Positions 1-8,225 of a stretch of 64,000 bases of DNA are shown piece by piece (the stretch's first letter is position 1; every line of letters begins with the position of its first letter). Source of the stretch: Sinosporangium siamense. Its GTDB lineage: Bacteria; Actinomycetota; Actinomycetes; Streptosporangiales; Streptosporangiaceae. Made by a program: the position numbers and the translations under genes. Location: the NCBI RefSeq assembly GCF_016863435.1, contig NZ_BOOW01000032.1, positions 107,438-171,437 of the forward strand. Direction: 5' to 3'. The notes under the pieces are model-generated. The model saw only the letters and a program-made list of their open reading frames with translations. It was not told the origin of the DNA and ran no database searches.

Positions 1-718
1 AGTACAGAATCGTGGTGAGCAGGGGTTCCAGCGCGGCCAGTGAACACCCGAGGGCGACCAGCATGAAGCGCGCGAAGGAGCACCAGAAACCGACGAGGAC
101 CAGATCGGGCGGGGCGTCGGTGAACCAGCGGATTCCCCGGATCACCAAATAGGGCACCTCCGCGCTGGTCCCGACGGCGAGTGCCAGCACGCTCAGCCGC
201 AAAACGGGGCTGCGCATGGTGACGCCATATCGCCAGAAGACGGCTGCCGCCCCCACCGCCGTGATCAGCCCGTAGGAGATCCAGACAAGGGCGTAGACGA
301 CCCACCACCCGTGGGCCTGGCTGCCGAAGCGGTCCGCCGGGGGAGTGACGGTGAAAAGGGCGGTGGCGAGCACCGCCATCGTGACGGCGCACACCAAGGG
401 GGCGCGGCGCAGCCACGCGGGGGCCGTCCCGCCGGCCTGTTGCAGGGTTATCGCGAACCACCAGACGGCGGCGAAGTCGGTGAGCGCCACGAAGACCACG
501 GCGAGTTCGCTGGCCTTGGGAACGCCGGTGACACCGTCGATCCACTGACCGACCCACTCCTGAATGGCCACCGACCCCATGGCGAGAACGAAGAGCACGA
601 GCCACACGGGACGCTGCCGCGGGCGCCGCAAGGCGGGGATTCTAAGGATCAGCACGGCCCACACGACCACGAGAATGAGGCCGCGCACACTCTCGACCCA
701 GTCGGGGACGCTACGCAT
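1..718 (-). CDS. Multi-pass membrane protein, MAB_1171c/DUF6545-like (partial)
   Basis: Reading the minus strand from the ATG at 716-718 gives an open frame of about 239 residues with no stop before the window edge, so the 3' end is missing. It starts MRSVPDWVESVRGLILVVVW and shows at least six hydrophobic segments, consistent with an integral membrane protein. Its start overlaps the stop of the upstream metallopeptidase-fold gene (ATGCGTAG), so the two are translationally coupled. In actinomycetes this kind of membrane protein commonly follows an XRE regulator and an ImmA-like gene; the family is annotated as a putative transporter without proven substrate. Function unknown. Confidence 0.7.
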   Translation of the reverse strand, partial: MRSVPDWVESVRGLILVVVWAVLILRIPALRRPRQRPVWLVLFVLAMGSVAIQEWVGQWIDGVTGVPKASELAVVFVALTDFAAVWWFAITLQQAGGTAPAWLRRAPLVCAVTMAVLATALFTVTPPADRFGSQAHGWWVVYALVWISYGLITAVGAAAVFWRYGVTMRSPVLRLSVLALAVGTSAEVPYLVIRGIRWFTDAPPDLVLVGFWCSFARFMLVALGCSLAALEPLLTTILY

Positions 719-1235
719 GGGCGCCCCGGAATAACTCGTCCGCGCGGCGCTCCACCGCGCCGACGCCACCCGACCGTTTCTGGCCGGCAATCTTCAGCAC
801 CATGGAAGAAAAAGTCTCCGCGAGTTGCTCTTCGAAAGTGCCGTAAACCCTGCTGTTCAACCGCTGCCCGTCGACGAGATAACTCACGGTCTCACCCGTC
901 AATTGAGCCGGCCTCGTGCCGTGGCCGACGAGCATATGGCAGATCTCGTGCAGGACGATGTGGTCGCGATAATATCCGGTGGCCGACGAGCGGTAGAAGA
1001 TGTGGTCTTCCCTCCCGTCGTCATACCACATTCCGAACGGCATGGCCGGCAGGTTTACCGAATGCAGCGTCAGCGGCCGGTTGCGGCTCAGCTCAAGTGT
1101 GCGGCAGAGCACACTGATATCCCACGGCTCAGGTAGAGCGGGAAGCCTGGTGAGGATTTTCCGAGAGGCTGTCCGCACGTGTCGGTTTTTGATGGCTCTC
1201 ATCCTTTCCCGTGTTCGCGGACACCGCCTGCTCAT
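711..1235 (-). CDS. ImmA/IrrE-like metallopeptidase-fold protein
   Basis: 174 residues. The central motif VLHEICHMLVGH (about residues 94-105) is an HExxH zinc site with a further His, as in ImmA/IrrE anti-repressor proteases, and the following region has Glu residues that could supply the third ligand. Its start overlaps the XRE regulator stop as ATGA (1232-1235). By analogy the protein may cleave or modulate the adjacent XRE repressor; that is inference. These genes are sometimes annotated as a toxin component. Confident in the fold, not in the substrate. Confidence 0.75.
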   Translation of the reverse strand: MSRRCPRTRERMRAIKNRHVRTASRKILTRLPALPEPWDISVLCRTLELSRNRPLTLHSVNLPAMPFGMWYDDGREDHIFYRSSATGYYRDHIVLHEICHMLVGHGTRPAQLTGETVSYLVDGQRLNSRVYGTFEEQLAETFSSMVLKIAGQKRSGGVGAVERRADELFRGAHA

Positions 1236-1681
1236 AGCTCACCTGTGACGGGGTTCTGTGAACTCTCTCTTCCATGCCTTTCGCTGCCCTCTCGCTGTTC
1301 CTTGACCATGCCAAGTGCTTTCTCGATGGCGGCCAGCTCCTCCGGCCGCAGGGACGCGAATCGAAAGGCCAGGGTCTCCTCGAGTGTTGCGGCGCCGTCC
1401 GCGGGCGGAGCGGCGGGAGTGAGAATAAAGTGCGAGGGAGGCACTCCGAAGAATCTGGCCAGGATCTCCCTCGTCTTATCGGTGATGTTTGCCGCCTCAC
1501 CGCTGAGGATATTGTGGATATGGCCGTGAGAGAGGGTGTCGCCGCCGTTCGCCTCGCGAATGTGCTGGGCGAGTTTGCGTACGGACGGTACTTTTCCCGG
1601 GTTGTACTTCTCTTCCAGGAGGCCCCATACTGTACTGGCGAGCCAGACTCCGGAGCTGTCGTCCGACGTGGTCGTCTTCAT
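1232..1681 (-). CDS. XRE-type helix-turn-helix regulator
   Basis: 149 residues, first gene of a three-gene minus-strand operon. The N-terminal half reads as an XRE HTH domain (about residues 30-90): a KLAQHIREANG helix, the LSHGHIHNILSGE recognition region, then KTREILARFFGVPPSHF, typical of Cro/C1-like folds. The C-terminal part (LRPEELAAIEKALGMVKEQ) looks helical and may mediate dimerisation. It is followed at once by the ImmA-like gene, an arrangement typical of repressor / anti-repressor protease pairs. The start is the ATG at 1679-1681. Confidence 0.8.
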   Translation of the reverse strand: MKTTTSDDSSGVWLASTVWGLLEEKYNPGKVPSVRKLAQHIREANGGDTLSHGHIHNILSGEAANITDKTREILARFFGVPPSHFILTPAAPPADGAATLEETLAFRFASLRPEELAAIEKALGMVKEQREGSERHGRESSQNPVTGEL

Positions 1682-1938
1682 GCTCGGTAGCCTCCCCTTA
1701 TGCGCCGCACTCGCTCATAGAAGTGTACATGCAGGTCGATGACGGGGAAATAGCCGGTAATTCCGTGACGCAGGTTCGGGCCAGGCGTACCTTATCGGAG
1801 GCCCAATTCCCGGTGCCTTATGTTAAAGCACCGTGCGTCCTCTGGAACGCTCAGAGCCCGCCTCGGCACCGTGGCGGTCCCCTCGGCTGCGCCGTACACT
1901 CCAATGAAGCCAGGATGCGCCCCTACAATGGATTCGCG

Positions 1939-2763
1939 ATGGTGATGATGCAGGATAAAGTGCTAATGGCGGTGCATGCCCATCCCGGGCCGGAGTCCAC
2001 TAACACGGGGGGAATCCTCGCCCGCTACGCCGCTCAAGGTGTGCGGACCGTGCTCGTCACCAGCACCAACGGTGAGTTCGGCAACGCGCAGGACGGGTCG
2101 AGACCCGGCGAGCCCGGGCACGACCCGGCGGCGGTGGCCCGCACGCGGGCGGCGGAGCTCCGGGCGGCGGCCGGGCATCTGGGGATCGGTCACCTTGAGC
2201 CTCTCGGCTATCACGACTCGGGCATGGCCGACTGGGACCTAGAGCCTCAGCCGAATTGGTTTGCGCAGGTCTCCCTCGACATCGTCGCCGCCAGGATCGC
2301 CGATCTCATCGACCGGCATCGGCCGCAGGTCGTGGTGACATATGCCCTCGACGCGCCCTATCGGCACCCCGACCAGGTGCACACCGCCCGTGCCGCCCAC
2401 CGGGCGGTGGAGGTCAGCGGAGTCCCGGTGCGGCTTTACACCGTGGCCATGGGCACGGGCTATTGGCGTGGTCTGCGCGACGCGGTGATGGCGGCCGGAC
2501 TGCCCGAGCCCTTTCCCGACCCCGAAGGGGACTCCGCGCTGGCGGGCGTCGAACAACGTGTCACCACCTCGATCGATGTGAGCGCCGTGCTGGAGCGCAA
2601 GAAAGCGGCGGTGCTGGCGCACACGAGCCAGGTGGGCGGCACCTGGATCGAAAAGCTGTATGAAAACGATGTGCCTTTGGCCCTGGGCCGGGAGGACTAT
2701 ATCAAGGTTCCTCGCCCCGGCGGGCCGCACGGCCTGGAGAACGATTTTTTCGCCGGATTGTGA
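1939..2763 (+). CDS. PIG-L family deacetylase-like protein with altered metal motif
   Basis: About 274 residues from the ATG at 1939; an in-frame ATG at 1915 and ATGs at 1945/1948 are alternatives and no strong ribosome site decides. The fold is that of PIG-L/LmbE N-acetylglucosaminyl deacetylases (MshB family): N-terminal VLMAVHAHPGPES, a glycine-rich strand with NGEFG, a YHDSGM loop, and a C-terminal HPDQVH zinc-ligand motif. The normal AHPDDE signature reads AHPGPE here, so the Asp that acts as general base and the Asp that binds zinc are Gly and Pro. Either the enzyme is inactive or it uses another mechanism. No operon partner is evident apart from the amidohydrolase 54 bp downstream. Confidence 0.8.
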   Translation: MVMMQDKVLMAVHAHPGPESTNTGGILARYAAQGVRTVLVTSTNGEFGNAQDGSRPGEPGHDPAAVARTRAAELRAAAGHLGIGHLEPLGYHDSGMADWDLEPQPNWFAQVSLDIVAARIADLIDRHRPQVVVTYALDAPYRHPDQVHTARAAHRAVEVSGVPVRLYTVAMGTGYWRGLRDAVMAAGLPEPFPDPEGDSALAGVEQRVTTSIDVSAVLERKKAAVLAHTSQVGGTWIEKLYENDVPLALGREDYIKVPRPGGPHGLENDFFAGL

Positions 2764-2817
2764 AAGCCGAATCCTGAGCACGTAATCATTGGTTGACGAC
2801 GCTGGGAGTGACGCCCT

Positions 2818-4023
2818 GTGAACGATCCCCGGTTGGCCATTCGCGGCACGGGCCTTTTCGACGGGAACACCGCCCACGTGGGCCCGGCGATGATTCTGGT
2901 CGAAAGCGGGCGCATCACCGACGTCGATCTGACCGGCGCCCCGCCACCGGAGGACGCGGTCGTGGCCGATCTCGGAGATGTGACGCTCCTGCCCGGCCTC
3001 ATCGACGCCCACACTCACCTTGTCTTCGACCCCGACGGCAACACCGAGCACCAGATGGTGCACGACGACGATTCCGTGCTTCTCGACCGCATGCGCGGTC
3101 ACGCCGCCCGCGCCTTACGGGCCGGCATCACCACCGTGCGGGACCTCGGTGACCGCGGTTATCTCGCGCTTACTCTGCGTGACGAGGTCGCGGGCGGCGG
3201 GTTCGGCCCGCACATCGTCGCCGCGGGTCCGCCCATCACGCGCACCGGCGGCCACTGCTGGTATCTCGGGGGAGAGGCCGACGGGGCCGACCAGGCCATC
3301 GCCGCCGTCGCGGCGCGCGCCGACCGGGGCGCCGACCTGGTCAAGATCATGGCGACCGGCGGCATGTCCACTGCGGGTTCCAACCCGCGCGGGACACAAT
3401 ACGATTTGCCGGAGTTGCAGGCGGTCACCAGAGCCGCCCGCGACCGTGGTCTCCCCGTCGTCGCCCACGCCCACGCGGCGGCGGGCATCGCCGACGCCGT
3501 CGCGGCCGGGGCCCACAGCATCGAACACTGCACGTTCATGACGCCCGCCGGGGTGGGGCTCGACCCGAAGACGGTCGACGCCATCGCCGCCGCCGGTGTC
3601 TTCGTCGGCTGCACGGTCGCACGGCCCCGGGACGACATGCCTGAGGCGGTCCTGTCGACCATCGCCCCCTATTGGGCGAACCATGCATACATGCACAGCC
3701 ATGGTGTGCGGGTCGTCTGCTGCACCGATGCCGGGATCAACCCCCACAAACCCCATGACGTTCTCCCCAGAGACGTCGTGTACTTCGCCTCCCAGGTCAC
3801 AGGCGCCCGCGAGGCCCTCATCTCCGTCACCTCCCTGGCCGCCGAGTCATGCGGCCTGGCCCACCGCAAGGGCCGCCTCGCCCCCGGCTACGACGCCGAC
3901 ATCCTGGCCATCGCCGGCGACCCCCTCCGCGACATCGCGGCCATCCTCGACGTCCGCGCGGTCTACCGCGAGGGCCGTCAGGTGGTCGGCGCCGCCGTGG
4001 GTGGGCGGCCTGTGCCGCGGTAG
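2818..4023 (+). CDS. Metal-dependent amidohydrolase (imidazolonepropionase/prolidase-like)
   Basis: 401 residues, GTG start. It has the amidohydrolase TIM-barrel signatures in order: GLIDAHTHL (metal-binding HxH after strand 1), VKIMATGG with the Lys expected to be carboxylated, VAHAHAAAG and SIEHCTFM (metal His residues), and CTDAGIN (catalytic Asp). The end ADILAIAGDPL with the following strand is the usual C-terminal part of the small beta domain. Family members hydrolyse cyclic amides, dipeptides such as Xaa-Arg/Lys, or organophosphates; the substrate cannot be told. A 75-bp copy of its own 3' end lies just downstream. Confidence 0.87.
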   Translation: MNDPRLAIRGTGLFDGNTAHVGPAMILVESGRITDVDLTGAPPPEDAVVADLGDVTLLPGLIDAHTHLVFDPDGNTEHQMVHDDDSVLLDRMRGHAARALRAGITTVRDLGDRGYLALTLRDEVAGGGFGPHIVAAGPPITRTGGHCWYLGGEADGADQAIAAVAARADRGADLVKIMATGGMSTAGSNPRGTQYDLPELQAVTRAARDRGLPVVAHAHAAAGIADAVAAGAHSIEHCTFMTPAGVGLDPKTVDAIAAAGVFVGCTVARPRDDMPEAVLSTIAPYWANHAYMHSHGVRVVCCTDAGINPHKPHDVLPRDVVYFASQVTGAREALISVTSLAAESCGLAHRKGRLAPGYDADILAIAGDPLRDIAAILDVRAVYREGRQVVGAAVGGRPVPR

Positions 4024-4136
4024 GTCGGCTTCGCCGTTCCGGCGTCGTCGGCGACGTTCGCGACGTTTGCGTGGTCTGCCGTGAGGGTCGCCCGGTGGTC
4101 GGCGCTGCCGTGGCCAGATGGCCCGTGCCGCGCTAG
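3949..4136 (+). repeat. Direct duplication of the amidohydrolase 3' end
   Basis: Bases 3949-4023 (last codons plus TAG stop) recur at 4062-4136 with the same 75-bp length, ending in the same CCGTGCCGCG-TAG pattern. Copy 1 encodes VYREGRQVVGAAV...RPVPR-stop and copy 2 VCREGRPVVGAAV...WPVPR-stop. Copy 2 has no start or upstream domain and is a vestige. The rest of 4024-4248 shows nothing else. Confidence 0.75.
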
Positions 4137-4248
4137 GCCCCTCCGCCGTGCCGGTGTCCCGTCGCCGGTACGGCAAGCGCAGGTCACCGTGGTACTCCGG
4201 GGACGCCAAGCGTAGCCGGGGCGTTCTGAGCGATGACGTCACCCGGGG

Positions 4249-5226
4249 TCACGCGTCCTCGGTGGCCTTCTCCCGCCATGTCGCCCGATAGCGGGAGGGG
4301 GCGACGCCGTACCGGCGTGTGAACGCCTGGCGGAGGGACTCCGCCGAGCCGAATCCGCAGCGGGTGGCCACCCGTTCCAGGGGGAGCCGGGTGGCGGTGA
4401 TGAGGTGTAGTGCCGCTTCTATGCGGACACCCCGGACGAAGCGGCCGGGTGTCTGCCCGGCATGCATGGTGAACAGCCGGGTCAGATGGCGCTCGCTCAC
4501 CCCGGCCCGGTCGGCGAGTGCGGCGGTGCTCAAATCGCCGTCCAATCGCTCATGCACGTGGTCGACGACCCTCCGTACGAGCTCGTCGTCGGCCGGTGGA
4601 GCGGTGACGAACATGCTGATCTGCGATTGATTGCCGGGACGCTGGAGATAGGTGACCAATGCCCGCGCCACCCCACGGGCCAGGCGTGCGCCGTGATCCT
4701 CCTGGATGAGGGCGAGTGTCAGGTCCAGTGCGCTGGTCACACCCGCTGAGGTGTAGACGTTTCCATCGCGGATGTGGATCGGATCGGCGTCGACCTTTAC
4801 CAGGGGGTGGCGTGCGGCCAGTGCCTCGGCATCGAGCCAGTGTGTCGTCGCGCGCCTGCCGTCCAGTAGGCCGGCAGCGGCGAGCACGCGTGCGCCGGTG
4901 CACACCGACGCCACGCGGCGGCTCACCCGCGCCAGCCGGCGCACATGGCCGACGAGAACCGCATCCGCCGCCGCGTCCGGCGAACCAAGCCCGCCGACGA
5001 CGATCAGAGTGTCCAGCGGGCCACGCACGCGTTCCACGGCATGGTGGACCTTCAGCTCCAAGCCCGACAGGCATGTGATGTCGCGGGCGCCCTGGGTGGC
5101 CAACTCGACCACGTATGACGGCGACGCCCCCATCCTTACCGCACCGTTGAGAGCCGTGGTGACACAGGCGATGTCCAAGAGTTCCGCCTGCTCATATCCC
5201 ACGACAACCATCCGGCGTGGCTTCAC
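4249..5226 (-). CDS. GlxA-type AraC regulator with DJ-1/PfpI domain
   Basis: 325 residues. Residues 1-190 form a DJ-1/PfpI-like sensory domain (VVVGYEQAELLDIACVTTAL, LIVVGGLGS, and the elbow SVCTGARVLAAAGLLDGR). Residues about 220-320 are an AraC DNA-binding domain with two HTH units (LSTAALADRAGVSERHLTRLF and LPLERVATRCGFGSAESLRQ) and the closing FTRRYGVAPSRYR motif. It is divergent from a stand-alone DJ-1 protein across about 100 bp, so it probably controls that gene and itself; the ligand is unknown. Confidence 0.9.
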   Translation of the reverse strand: MKPRRMVVVGYEQAELLDIACVTTALNGAVRMGASPSYVVELATQGARDITCLSGLELKVHHAVERVRGPLDTLIVVGGLGSPDAAADAVLVGHVRRLARVSRRVASVCTGARVLAAAGLLDGRRATTHWLDAEALAARHPLVKVDADPIHIRDGNVYTSAGVTSALDLTLALIQEDHGARLARGVARALVTYLQRPGNQSQISMFVTAPPADDELVRRVVDHVHERLDGDLSTAALADRAGVSERHLTRLFTMHAGQTPGRFVRGVRIEAALHLITATRLPLERVATRCGFGSAESLRQAFTRRYGVAPSRYRATWREKATEDA

Positions 5227-5324
5227 CGTGTGATCCTAGGTCTGAGCGACAACAATCCCAAGATTTCCGACGCTTCCGTCCGGCTACCTTGGCTTTCGCC
5301 GTACTCGCTCAGCAGAGTGAGGAC

Positions 5325-6005
5325 ATGACCAAGACCATCGCCTATGTCCTCTACCCTGGCCTGACCGCGCTCGATCTGGTGGGCCCGCTCACCGTGACCG
5401 CGACGCTCGGTCCCGAGTTTCAGAGCGTCACCGTGGCCCACGACCTGTCCACCGTCGACAGCGACACCGCGTTGCGTGTGGCCGCCACCACGACGTTCGG
5501 CGAGCTCACGAACCCCTACGCCGTCGTCGTCCCGGGCGGCACCTCGGGCACGCTCGCCGCCTGCGCCGATGAGACGCTGCTTGACTGGATTCGTACGGCT
5601 TCCGCCGGAGCAGAGGTGACCGCGTCGGTCTGCACGGGATCGCTCATTCTCGGTGCGGCAGGTCTGCTGGAGGGGCGCCGCGCCACCACCCATTGGGGGT
5701 TTCGCGAGTTGCTGGCCCGTTTCGGGGCTACTCCCGTCGTCGAACGGTGGGTCGAGGACGGGTCGATCGTCACTGCCGCCGGAGTGTCGGCGGGCATCGA
5801 CATGGCGCTTCACCTGGTTCACCGGTTTGCGGGGGAGGACGCGGCCCGGCTGGCGCAACTGGTGATCGAATACGATCCTGAACCACCTTTCGGGGGAATC
5901 GACTGGTCCTCTGTGGATTATGCGGCCTTCGCGCCGCTCACCCAGGCGGTTCTGGCCGAGAGCCTCGCGGACCATCCCGAACTGCTCGCCCGGCTGACAC
6001 GCTAG
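5325..6005 (+). CDS. DJ-1/PfpI family protein (isonitrile hydratase-like)
   Basis: 226 residues from the ATG at 5325, preceded by GTGAGGA, which decides against the longer upstream frame. The sequence opens TIAYVLYPGLTALDLVGPL, has a VVVPGGTSG strand-turn and the nucleophile elbow SVCTGSLILGAAGLLEGRRA with its conserved Cys, then THWGFRELL. This matches the isonitrile hydratase (InhA)-like branch of the DJ-1 superfamily. Its divergent neighbour is a GlxA-type regulator carrying the same domain, which suggests an autoregulated small-molecule response pair. Confidence 0.85.
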   Translation: MTKTIAYVLYPGLTALDLVGPLTVTATLGPEFQSVTVAHDLSTVDSDTALRVAATTTFGELTNPYAVVVPGGTSGTLAACADETLLDWIRTASAGAEVTASVCTGSLILGAAGLLEGRRATTHWGFRELLARFGATPVVERWVEDGSIVTAAGVSAGIDMALHLVHRFAGEDAARLAQLVIEYDPEPPFGGIDWSSVDYAAFAPLTQAVLAESLADHPELLARLTR

Positions 6006-6397
6006 CCCGCCGCCCGGACAAACGGGCGCCTCCTGGGTTGAAGATCACGCTGCCACCTGGTGACGCCGGCGCGGCTTGATGCGATATTCCGCCGCGTGCT
6101 TTCTTGGGCTGCCGCATGCGGGCATCGCGTCACTCACCTACACCGAGTCGTTCGCCGTCGTCCGCGACTTCAACCTCTAGCGCGCGAACGGCCGCTGGTC
6201 CGGGCCGTCGGCGCCGCGTCATGTGCGCTCTGCCGTACGAGCGCTTCGGCGAGATATGTTCGCCGCCAGGTCGCAGGTCGCAGGAAGGATTCATTTCAGC
6301 GCGGGGGGCGCACGGACCGGAAGAAGGCACATCTTGCCTGCTAGGGTCAACGCCGACCTGCACCACCGTCGCCGCGCACCCAAGGTAGATCCCTGAA
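6006..6397. other. Intergenic stretch without supported gene
   Basis: About 390 bases between the DJ-1 gene and the TetR gene. Several short overlapping frames exist on both strands, but none has a recognisable domain, a convincing ribosome site or consistent codon use. The promoter for the TetR gene must lie near the right end, but I cannot point to clear boxes. Confidence 0.5.
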
Positions 6398-7114
6398 ATG
6401 CCCCACCAGCCCCGCCCGGCCGATGTGCCTGCACCGCCTTGGACGGTGACGCGCAGATCCGGGACGTCCGCCGCCCGCGCCCCGCTCACCTTGGACCGGA
6501 TCGTGGACGCGGCGATGGCGATCATCGACATGGAGGGCTCGGCGGCGGTCACGATGCGCCGCGTGGCGGGTGACCTTGGGGTGGTCGCCTCAAGCTTGTA
6601 TGTCCACGTGCGCAATCGGGAGGATCTCCTGTCCCTCGCGTTGGAGCGGGTGGTCGAGGAGATCGGGCTTCCTGAGATCACCGGCGATTGGGCCGAGGAT
6701 CTCAAACGGCATTTCACCAGGATGCAGCGGGTGCTGTCCGCGCACGGGGACATCGCCGCCTACAACTTCGCGGCGTTTCCACCGGCCCCGACAGCGGTGG
6801 CCACCACGGAACGGCTGCTGTCGATATTGCTGGACGCCGGTGTTCCGGCGCGGATCGCGGCGTGGTCGCTGCATCGGCTCGTGCTCTACACGACGGCTGA
6901 CGTCTACGAGGGGTGGCGCCTGTCCTCCTTGGGGGCCGACGACTGGATCGAGCCGGTGCGTGACTACTTCCGTTCGCTTCCCCGGGATCGTTTTCCCGCT
7001 ATCACCGGCAATGTCGAGGTTCTTCTCGACGCTGAGAGTGATGACCGCTTCGAGCTTGGCTTGTCCATGCTGATCGCGGGGATCGCGGTTTACATCGAGG
7101 ACATCGAGGGCTGA
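6398..7114 (+). CDS. TetR family regulator (TetR C-terminal domain class)
   Basis: 238 residues. An N-terminal HTH (about residues 30-75) reads LTLDRIVDAAMAIIDMEG, then AVTMRRVAGDLGVVASSLYVHVRNREDLLSLAL, a clear TetR DNA-binding domain. The long C-terminal region with paired helices fits the TetR_C class, which often controls exporters or oxidoreductases. The next gene is an NmrA-like reductase whose promoter is overlapped by palindromes, so it is a plausible target. The 3' end of this gene lies in a threefold degenerate repeat. Confidence 0.88.
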   Translation: MPHQPRPADVPAPPWTVTRRSGTSAARAPLTLDRIVDAAMAIIDMEGSAAVTMRRVAGDLGVVASSLYVHVRNREDLLSLALERVVEEIGLPEITGDWAEDLKRHFTRMQRVLSAHGDIAAYNFAAFPPAPTAVATTERLLSILLDAGVPARIAAWSLHRLVLYTTADVYEGWRLSSLGADDWIEPVRDYFRSLPRDRFPAITGNVEVLLDAESDDRFELGLSMLIAGIAVYIEDIEG

Positions 7115-7217
7115 GGCCCGGGCAACCGCCGATCGTGGTTTACAAAGCCGAGCGCTGAGGCCGGGGCAACCGCTGATCGCGGTGATCGCGAATTACGTTA
7201 GGAACTGAGGCAGCCGC
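7081..7217 (+). repeat. Three degenerate tandem copies of the tetR-like gene 3' end
   Basis: Copies at 7081-7130, 7131-7174 and 7175-7217 each begin GATCGYGGT, contain CTGAGGC and end in a CAACCGC-like or CAGCCGC block. The first copy contains the real stop codon; the others are non-coding and progressively diverged. Confidence 0.65.
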
Positions 7218-7251
7218 ATGCCCAAAACGCGGTCCGTGAGTCCCGTTCGCC

Positions 7252-7299
7252 TTGACGTGAACACTGTTCGGCGATAGAACAACGTTCGCTGAATGAACG
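7252..7299 (+). promoter_or_regulatory. Promoter with overlapping palindromic operators
   Basis: TTGACG (7252-7257) and TAGAAC (7275-7280) are 17 bp apart, a good -35/-10 pair. Three inverted repeats overlap it: GAACACTGTTC (7259-7269), GAACAACGTTC (7277-7287) and CGTTC-N7-GAACG (7283-7299). This is what a repressible promoter for the downstream reductase would look like. The TetR protein upstream is the likely but unproven ligand. Confidence 0.55.
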
Positions 7300-7363
7300 A
7301 TGTACGCCTCGCGAGTGACTCCGGACGGCCGGGGCCACCGCGACCGAACGAGAGGCGAAACCC

Positions 7364-8209
7364 ATGGCCATCCTGGTGACCGGCGCGACCGGCAACGTCG
7401 GCCGCAACGTCGTCGACCTCCTCGGCAAGACCGGCGCGGAGATCCGCGCCACCTCACGCACCCCCGAGCGGGCGAACCTACCCGCCGGCGTCGCCGTACA
7501 CGGCGGTGACCTGGCCCACCCGGAGACGTTCGCCGACGCCCTGAAGGGGGTCGATAAGGTGTTCCTCTTCCCCGAACCCTCCGGCGTGGCGGGATTCATC
7601 GAGGTCGCGAAGAACGCCGGCGTCGAGCGAGTGGTGTTGTTGTCCTCCCTGGCGGCGAGCATGCCCGACCCTCAGTCCAACCCGATCGCCATGATGCACC
7701 TGGTCGTCGAGCAGGCGTTGGAGCACTCCGGTCTTGACTGGACCTTCGTGCGCCCCGGGGCGTTCGCGGCGAACACCCTCCAATGGGCGCCGTCCATCCG
7801 GGCCGGCGAGCCTGTGCGCATCCCCTACGCCGACAGCGCGGGGTCGCCGATCCATGAGCGTGACATCGCGGAGGTCGCCGTGCGCGCGCTGCTGGACGAG
7901 GGGCACGCCAGCGCGAAATACGAGATCACCGGCCCTGAGGCGATCAGCCAGCGACGGCAGGCCGAGCTGATCGGCGCCGCGATCGGCCGCGCGGTGCAGG
8001 TCGACAGCCTCACCGGGGACAAGGCGCGTGCGCTGGTGGTGGAGCAGTTCGGCGGCTATGGCCCGCCGGAGCTCGTCGACACTCTGTTCGCCTTGATGCA
8101 GGACCCCGCTCCCGCCGTGGTGACCGACACGGTGCAGCGCGTCACCGGTCACCCCGCCCACTCCTACGCCGACTGGGTAAACGACCACAAGGCCACCTTC
8201 GGCGGCTGA
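7364..8209 (+). CDS. NAD(P)-binding NmrA-like / atypical SDR protein
   Basis: 281 residues. It opens ILVTGATGNVGRNVVDLL, the GxxGxxG dinucleotide-binding motif of NmrA-like atypical SDRs, followed by VLLSSLAA and DWTFVRPGAF typical of the quinone-reductase-2-like (QOR2) / NmrA family. The Tyr-Lys pair of classical SDRs is absent, as usual for this family, so it may be a quinone reductase or a redox sensor. It stands 3' of the TetR gene behind a palindrome-rich promoter. Start ATG at 7364 lies after GAGAGGCGAAACCC. Confidence 0.85.
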   Translation: MAILVTGATGNVGRNVVDLLGKTGAEIRATSRTPERANLPAGVAVHGGDLAHPETFADALKGVDKVFLFPEPSGVAGFIEVAKNAGVERVVLLSSLAASMPDPQSNPIAMMHLVVEQALEHSGLDWTFVRPGAFAANTLQWAPSIRAGEPVRIPYADSAGSPIHERDIAEVAVRALLDEGHASAKYEITGPEAISQRRQAELIGAAIGRAVQVDSLTGDKARALVVEQFGGYGPPELVDTLFALMQDPAPAVVTDTVQRVTGHPAHSYADWVNDHKATFGG

Positions 8210-8225
8210 CCCATCCCCGTGTCAC

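Noticed and set aside
6060..6388. Two overlapping 94-residue plus-strand frames
   Set aside because: No domain, no ribosome site and Arg-rich; treated as non-coding.
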